A DNA stretch of 9,488 nt, from the NCBI GenBank assembly GCA_947630095.1, contig CANRGI010000036.1, positions 1-9,488 of the forward strand. Reading direction: 5' to 3'. The position numbers and the translations under genes are program-made. This DNA comes from an uncultured Bacilli bacterium. Lineage in GTDB: Bacteria; Bacillota_I; Bacilli_A; RF39; UBA660. The number at the start of each line of letters is the position of its first letter. Within the stretch, counting starts at the first letter, position 1. The notes below the pieces were generated by a model. That model was not told the DNA's origin and made no database searches. It saw only the letters and a list, made by a program, of their open reading frames with translations. Shown piece after piece: positions 5,743 through 9,488 of the stretch.

Positions 5743-7784
5743 TACTTCTCCTTCCTAACACTATAAATATTTGAAAATAGTTTTTTAACTTCTTCTTTAT
5801 GTGTAACATAAATTATAGTCTTATCTTTATACTCTTTAAAAATATTTTTAAGTATTTTTATTTCTAAATCAGTATTTACTTCACTAAGTGCTTCGTCTAT
5901 TAATATATATTTAGACTCCTTTAGTAAAGCCCTTGCTAAAACTATTCTCTCTCTTTCGCCACCACTAATGTTAAATCCATCATCTTCAATAAAAATTTTA
6001 TCTTTAAATTTATTAGAATTTATTAAATCTTCTAACTCACATATCTTTATTACTTTTAAGTATTCACATTCCTTTATTTCTCTACCTATAAGTATATTTT
6101 CTTTTATGCTACCTCTAAACATCTTCTCATTTTGTCCTACATAAGTAAAAACTTTTCTAATTGAATTATAACTTATATCTTTTAAATTTACACCTCCTAT
6201 ATATATTTCTCCTTTATATAAGTTATAATATTTTAATATTATTTTTAGTAATGTACTTTTTCCACTACCACTATCCCCATCTATTAATATTTTATCTTCC
6301 TCATTAATAATTAAATTTTCTTTAGTTAGTATCTCTCTTATTCCGTAAGAAAAAGATAAATCTTTTATCTCTATATTCCCACTTATTTCTGTCTCTTCAT
6401 AACTAATATTTTTAAACTTAAGTAACCCATTAACTTTCTCTATATTTTTAAGTATATAAATTATATCTAATTCTTTATCTAATAATTCTCTTATAAAACT
6501 AATTATAAAACTATATACCATATAATAAAGAACTATATCTCCTAAAGTAATTAATGAATTATAGTAACTTAACCCTCCTAGCATCAAAAATATAATATTC
6601 CAAATATCATTTACAAGAAATTTTAATAAATTTGATATTATATATAAGTGTTGAATATGTTTTTCATTATTTTTATGATTTAGAAAAGACTTAACTAACT
6701 TATCTTTTCTAATATTACTGATACCTAAATTACTAATACTTTGAACCCCAGAAATGTTATCTATTAGTTCTTGATTAAACATACCTTTACTTTCTTGTAC
6801 TAACTTAATACTATTATCTAATTTTTTATGAAATAATAGTATTATTAATAGATTTATAATTATTAATATTATTAAAAGGATAGTAAATTTATAATTATTC
6901 ATAAACATAATTATAATAAGTATTAATATAAGAAAAATATTCACAAATGTATTGAGCACAAAAGTAAGAATTAAATCTTTAATTAAATTCATATCATTTA
7001 TCCTAGATAAAACTTCTCCAGTAGATTTACTTTTGTAGTAACTATAAGGTAGACAAAATATAAAATCTAAAACTTCACTCATAGTATATTTATCAAAATT
7101 ATAGCCAAGTATCATAGTTAAAATGTTTCTTAAATATATTAGTATATTCTTAATAAATATTATTACTATAAAACATAAAGCAAATTTCATAAGTAAACTT
7201 CTACTATTTACTATATTATCTATAACTATTTTATAAAATATTATATCTGAAAAACTTAAAATAAATATTAATATAGTCATAACTAGTATTAAAACTATAT
7301 ATCTTTTATTATTTTTAAGTCCATCACGAATTATATAGAATAGGTAGTTTTTATGTTCTATTTTTGGTATTTCTTTTACTTTTTGAAAAAATAATATAAC
7401 TCCCAAATATATGCTTTCAAATTCATTATATTTATATTTAATAAAGCCTTTACTAGGGTCCATTACTAAAATATAATTATCACTTATTTTATAAATTACT
7501 ATAAAATGTTTTAAATTATTTTTTTTAACATACGCGATTACTGGAATACTTTTCTTTATATCTTTAATTTTATTAAATGATATATATTCCCCATAAGCAG
7601 ATAACCCTATTAAAGAAACACCATTAACAATATCTAAAGCATTAGTACCATCTCTAGTTGTATTTATTACTTCTCTAATACTTTCCATATCTAAGTACCC
7701 ATCATAATACTTAATTATAGACGATATACACGCACAAGCGCAGTCATTACTATCTTCTTGTAAGACACATAATTTTCTTTTCAT
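5742..7784 (-). CDS. C39-peptidase-containing ABC transporter (bacteriocin processing and export)
   Basis: This 680-residue protein has the full three-part layout of a PCAT exporter. The N-terminal C39 protease (about 1-135) has Q9, catalytic C15, H93 and D109 (MDPSKG). A transmembrane domain spans about 158-430. The ATPase has Walker A GDSGSGKST (503-511), Q-loop Q551, signature ISGGERER (606-613), Walker B ILIDE (627-631) and H662. Such proteins cut a leader after Gly-Gly and pump the core peptide out. Its two presumed substrates follow directly, the first overlapping the stop codon. The residue after the catalytic Cys is Ala rather than the usual Gly, giving DCACAC. GGGGG lies about ten bases before the ATG. 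No convincing promoter was found in the 180-base gap upstream. No HlyD-like accessory or immunity gene accompanies it. Confidence 0.95.
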   Translation of the reverse strand: MKRKLCVLQEDSNDCACACISSIIKYYDGYLDMESIREVINTTRDGTNALDIVNGVSLIGLSAYGEYISFNKIKDIKKSIPVIAYVKKNNLKHFIVIYKISDNYILVMDPSKGFIKYKYNEFESIYLGVILFFQKVKEIPKIEHKNYLFYIIRDGLKNNKRYIVLILVMTILIFILSFSDIIFYKIVIDNIVNSRSLLMKFALCFIVIIFIKNILIYLRNILTMILGYNFDKYTMSEVLDFIFCLPYSYYKSKSTGEVLSRINDMNLIKDLILTFVLNTFVNIFLILILIIIMFMNNYKFTILLIILIIINLLIILLFHKKLDNSIKLVQESKGMFNQELIDNISGVQSISNLGISNIRKDKLVKSFLNHKNNEKHIQHLYIISNLLKFLVNDIWNIIFLMLGGLSYYNSLITLGDIVLYYMVYSFIISFIRELLDKELDIIYILKNIEKVNGLLKFKNISYEETEISGNIEIKDLSFSYGIREILTKENLIINEEDKILIDGDSGSGKSTLLKIILKYYNLYKGEIYIGGVNLKDISYNSIRKVFTYVGQNEKMFRGSIKENILIGREIKECEYLKVIKICELEDLINSNKFKDKIFIEDDGFNISGGERERIVLARALLKESKYILIDEALSEVNTDLEIKILKNIFKEYKDKTIIYVTHKEEVKKLFSNIYSVRKEK

Positions 7785-7864
7785 ATTTTGTCCCCCTACT
7801 TATATATACGATAAAAATTGAAATATCTCTTTTATTTATTTGCATTTTACATCAAATTTTACAC

Positions 7865-7880
7865 ACTTTAACTGTAAAGT
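7865..7880. promoter_or_regulatory. Dyad ACTTTA-ACTG-TAAAGT upstream of the exporter
   Basis: Two 6-base arms are exact reverse complements around a 4-base centre, 80-95 bases before the exporter start. A similar dyad (ACTTTA-CAG-TAAAG, 5406-5419) lies past the operon's terminator. It is a possible operator, with no direct support. The rest of the gap 7785-7864 shows no clear promoter. Confidence 0.25.
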
Positions 7881-7922
7881 CTTGTCACTTTTAATAAAAA
7901 ATACAAAAAAACTTAAAAATAC

Positions 7923-7951
7923 TTGAATAAAATCACTATTTATTGTATAAT
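7923..7951 (+). promoter_or_regulatory. Promoter of tRNA-Arg
   Basis: TTGAAT (7923-7928), a 17-base spacer and a perfect TATAAT (7946-7951) place the start about seven bases before the mature tRNA. Confidence 0.75.
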
Positions 7952-7964
7952 CTATAAGTGTTAT

Positions 7965-8041
<77 letters not shown>

Positions 8042-8053
8042 CTAAAGTTTATT

Positions 8054-8078
8054 AGTTACCTTAAATGGTAACTTTTTT
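8054..8078 (+). terminator. Terminator of tRNA-Arg
   Basis: AGTTACC (8054-8060) pairs with GGTAACT (8067-8073) around a 6-base loop, and the sequence continues into a run of T, 13 bases past the CCA end. On the minus strand there is no T-tract after it. Confidence 0.85.
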
Positions 8079-8085
8079 CTATAGT

Positions 8086-8116
8086 AAAAGAGAAAACCTA
8101 AACATTTTCTCTTTTT
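8086..8116 (-). terminator. Terminator of the gerM unit, probably bidirectional
   Basis: AAAAGAGAAAA (8086-8096) and TTTTCTCTTTT (8105-8115) form an 11-bp stem with an 8-base loop that contains part of the small gene's TAG stop. The T-rich arm ends the minus-strand transcript. The mirrored sequence could also back up the tRNA terminator on the plus strand. Confidence 0.65.
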
Positions 8117-8388
8117 AATTTTAACACTCTATCTCTTTTTCTCATATTAGCAAATTCTTTTACACTTACTAATTCTCCATTTATATCTTTATCGTATGAA
8201 AAATGCTCTATAAATATTTTATTTACTATATCTAATTTAACTAAATCTATACTATATCTAGTATTAATACCTAAATTCTTTGCTAATATTATTATATCAC
8301 TATTACTAAAATAATTTATATTTATCATTAAATCACTTATCTCAAAAACTTTTTTCTCATTATCAAATTCAAATACTTTATAATACAT
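8098..8388 (-). CDS. Small hypothetical protein, possibly SAP-like helical
   Basis: This is a 96-residue protein if started at the ATG at 8388, which has AAAGGAG five bases upstream. A longer frame from 8418 adds ten residues but has no ribosome site there. No family is recognised. It is charged, with no signal or membrane segment, and ends in a basic tail (MRKRDRVLKLKREN). The stretch SDIIILAKNLGI followed by VKLDIVNKIF loosely recalls helix-extension-helix (SAP/Rho-N type) nucleic-acid-binding folds; this is a weak resemblance only. It starts 37 bases after the gerM stop, with no terminator between them, so it is probably cotranscribed with gerM. Its stop lies in the loop of a terminator. 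Confidence 0.75.
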   Translation of the reverse strand: MYYKVFEFDNEKKVFEISDLMININYFSNSDIIILAKNLGINTRYSIDLVKLDIVNKIFIEHFSYDKDINGELVSVKEFANMRKRDRVLKLKRENV

Positions 8389-8425
8389 ACTTACTCCTTT
8401 GCCAAACAATTTTAGCATATATTAT

Positions 8426-9358
8426 TTATTTTGTAAACTCTTTTACTTCTTTATCGTCTACATAAAATATAACTTTCTCTACATCATAATTTTCAAGCAC
8501 ACTCATACCTATAGTATAAACTACTTCTTCAAGTATATTATTGTTATATATAGTATCAAATATTTTATCATTAAAAGTTAAATTCATAACATCTTCTAAC
8601 TCTTCATACTTCTTTAACTCCGCACTACTGCTTAAATAACTACTTAAATTACTTTGGTATAACACACTACTTTTAAGTTCATTAACTATTACAGTAACCT
8701 TTTCACTTTTATCATTACTTATCTTAGTAACAGGAACATAATATGTCATATCTTCATTTTTACCAGTATAATAAATAGTAGTCTTACTTAACCCATATAA
8801 ACTATTTATATCAAATTCTTTATTTATCCCGTAACTTCTATCTAATTTATTAGGTAATAATTTATTTGAATTAGGTAATCTCTCTAATACTTTCCCCTCT
8901 ACTTTTAATATTACACTATTTACTTCTTTCTCACTAGTTATAGTAAATATAATTGCTTCTATTAATTTCTCTTCTAAATTAGCACTTATACTTAATATTT
9001 CTTTAGAATAATCTACTGTACATACTCCATCACTCACTTCTAAATCAAGTATCTTACTCCCCTCTGGTATAATAGGTCTAAACCCTTTAGGTATCTTCCC
9101 ATCATTTTTATTAACAGTAATAATTTCTAACTTCTTTCTTAATCTATTTTCTAACTCACTTTCACTAACTGCTAAACTAACTTCACTGACATAATCATAC
9201 TCGTCTAATAAATAGAGAGGCGTATAATCTTCTTCTAAAACATAACTAATACTTTTATTTATTTTTACTTCTTTATTAGGAAATAAATATAAAAGCCCTA
9301 TTACAAACAAAGCACCAGTAGTCACAGCAATTTTTCTCATACCTAGTTTCTTTATCAT
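8426..9358 (-). CDS. gerM: GerM-family protein with two GerMN domains
   Basis: This is 310 residues from the ATG at 9358, chosen because GAGGTG lies just upstream. A GTG at 9364 would add two residues but is itself part of that ribosome site. Residues about 9-26 form a membrane anchor, with no lipobox Cys. GerMN domain 1 (about 40-160) has the typical order: YLLDE...SEVSLAV, GFRPIIPEGSKILDLEV, GVCTVDYSKEI, LIEAIIFTIT, VNSVILKVEGK. GerMN domain 2 (about 193-303) is more divergent but keeps IYY, TVIVNEL and a closing VEKVIFYVDDK. In Bacillus, GerM is a lipoprotein needed in sporulation, at the mother-cell/forespore channel. This one is a plain anchored form. A GerE-like regulator ends just upstream, which recalls the Bacillus gerE-gerM neighbourhood. 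No clear promoter is seen in the short gap. Confidence 0.85.
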   Translation of the reverse strand: MIKKLGMRKIAVTTGALFVIGLLYLFPNKEVKINKSISYVLEEDYTPLYLLDEYDYVSEVSLAVSESELENRLRKKLEIITVNKNDGKIPKGFRPIIPEGSKILDLEVSDGVCTVDYSKEILSISANLEEKLIEAIIFTITSEKEVNSVILKVEGKVLERLPNSNKLLPNKLDRSYGINKEFDINSLYGLSKTTIYYTGKNEDMTYYVPVTKISNDKSEKVTVIVNELKSSVLYQSNLSSYLSSSAELKKYEELEDVMNLTFNDKIFDTIYNNNILEEVVYTIGMSVLENYDVEKVIFYVDDKEVKEFTK

Positions 9359-9391
9359 AAGCACCTCTATCTAAATATATTAAATTGTTTT

Positions 9392-9419
9392 AAAAAAATG
9401 ACTATTTATAAGTCATTTT
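9392..9419 (-). terminator. Terminator of the GerE-like gene
   Basis: On the minus strand AAAATGACT (9419-9411) and AGTCATTTT (9403-9395) form a perfect 9-bp stem with a 7-base loop holding the gene's TAA stop, followed by more T. The dyad also works on the plus strand less well. Confidence 0.78.
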
Positions 9420-9488
9420 CTAAACTAATCTCTCCTAGTTTTAATAATTCAACAACAGCTTGTGTTCTTGATTTAACTTCTAATTTCT
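9406..9488 (-). CDS. C-terminal end of a LuxR/GerE-type HTH regulator (5' part missing)
   Basis: Only the last 26 codons and TAA are present. The segment KLEVKSRTQAVVELLKLGEI is the characteristic end of LuxR-type DNA-binding domains (KLxVxSRTQAVxxL). It is particularly close to the recalled C-terminus of Bacillus GerE (KLGVKGRSQAVVELLRMGEL). GerE is a small late-sporulation transcription factor, but a longer LuxR-type response regulator would end the same way, and the missing N-terminus decides between them. Its stop lies within a terminator hairpin, and gerM begins about 48 bases on. Confidence 0.75.
   Translation of the reverse strand, partial: KLEVKSRTQAVVELLKLGEISLENDL

Noticed and set aside
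7801..7860. TATATATA and TAAAAT boxes as the exporter promoter
   Set aside because: No -35 element lies at a usable spacing, and the nearest box would put the start almost at the ribosome site.
8399..8581. Plus-strand frame of 60 codons
   Set aside because: Antisense to gerM and its junction, with Phe/Tyr/Ile low-complexity composition and no ribosome site.

Overview
The window is strongly AT-rich throughout except for its first ~75-120 bases. It carries ribosomal protein S16 next to KhpA, a five-helix lipoteichoic-acid-synthase-like enzyme, double-glycine peptides with a C39 ABC exporter, and a GerE-like/GerM gene pair. Together these point to a low-GC Gram-positive bacterium (Bacillota, probably class Bacilli or an Erysipelotrichia/RF39-like gut relative). 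This placement is an inference. The standard bacterial code fits: no in-frame TGA was seen in the long frame I checked triplet by triplet. Every protein gene is on the minus strand; only a tRNA-Arg lies on the plus strand.

Layout in minus-strand transcription order, from right to left. (1) 9488-9406 holds the last 26 codons of a LuxR/GerE-type regulator, ending in a hairpin terminator. (2) 9358-8098 holds a GerM-family protein followed by a small unknown protein, ending in a terminator. (3) 8041-7965 holds tRNA-Arg(TCT) on the plus strand with its own promoter and terminator. (4) 7784-5440 is a compact peptide-export operon: a C39-peptidase ABC transporter followed by two tiny precursors with near-identical double-glycine leaders, ending in a terminator. 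(5) 5286-3373 holds an LtaS-like enzyme with its own promoter and a pair of operator-like repeats. (6) 3308-2800 holds rpsP-khpA behind a strong extended -10 promoter. (7) 2799-2556 is a gap with a terminator, an all-A/T 18-bp palindrome, repeated TTGTTAATAA words and a promoter. (8) 2555-1 is a very large surface-protein frame that runs off the window.

Two systems stand out. First, the large surface protein reaches a C-type-lectin-like YWWTMSPS segment at its 3' end and then abruptly changes composition: 43 of the first 60 window bases are G/C, codons mostly end in C, and the coding strand is depleted of adenine. This is the signature expected of the variable region of a diversity-generating retroelement (DGR), whose template repeat and reverse transcriptase would lie just left of base 1. 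Second, the exporter plus two GxxxG-containing peptides look like a class IIb (two-peptide) bacteriocin. It has unusually short 12-residue leaders, one cysteine near each C-terminus, and no visible immunity gene.

Read together, most of the window concerns the cell envelope: an anchored, possibly hypervariable ligand-binding protein, teichoic acid synthesis, exported peptides and a GerM-type envelope protein. Around these sit housekeeping genes (S16, KhpA, tRNA-Arg).
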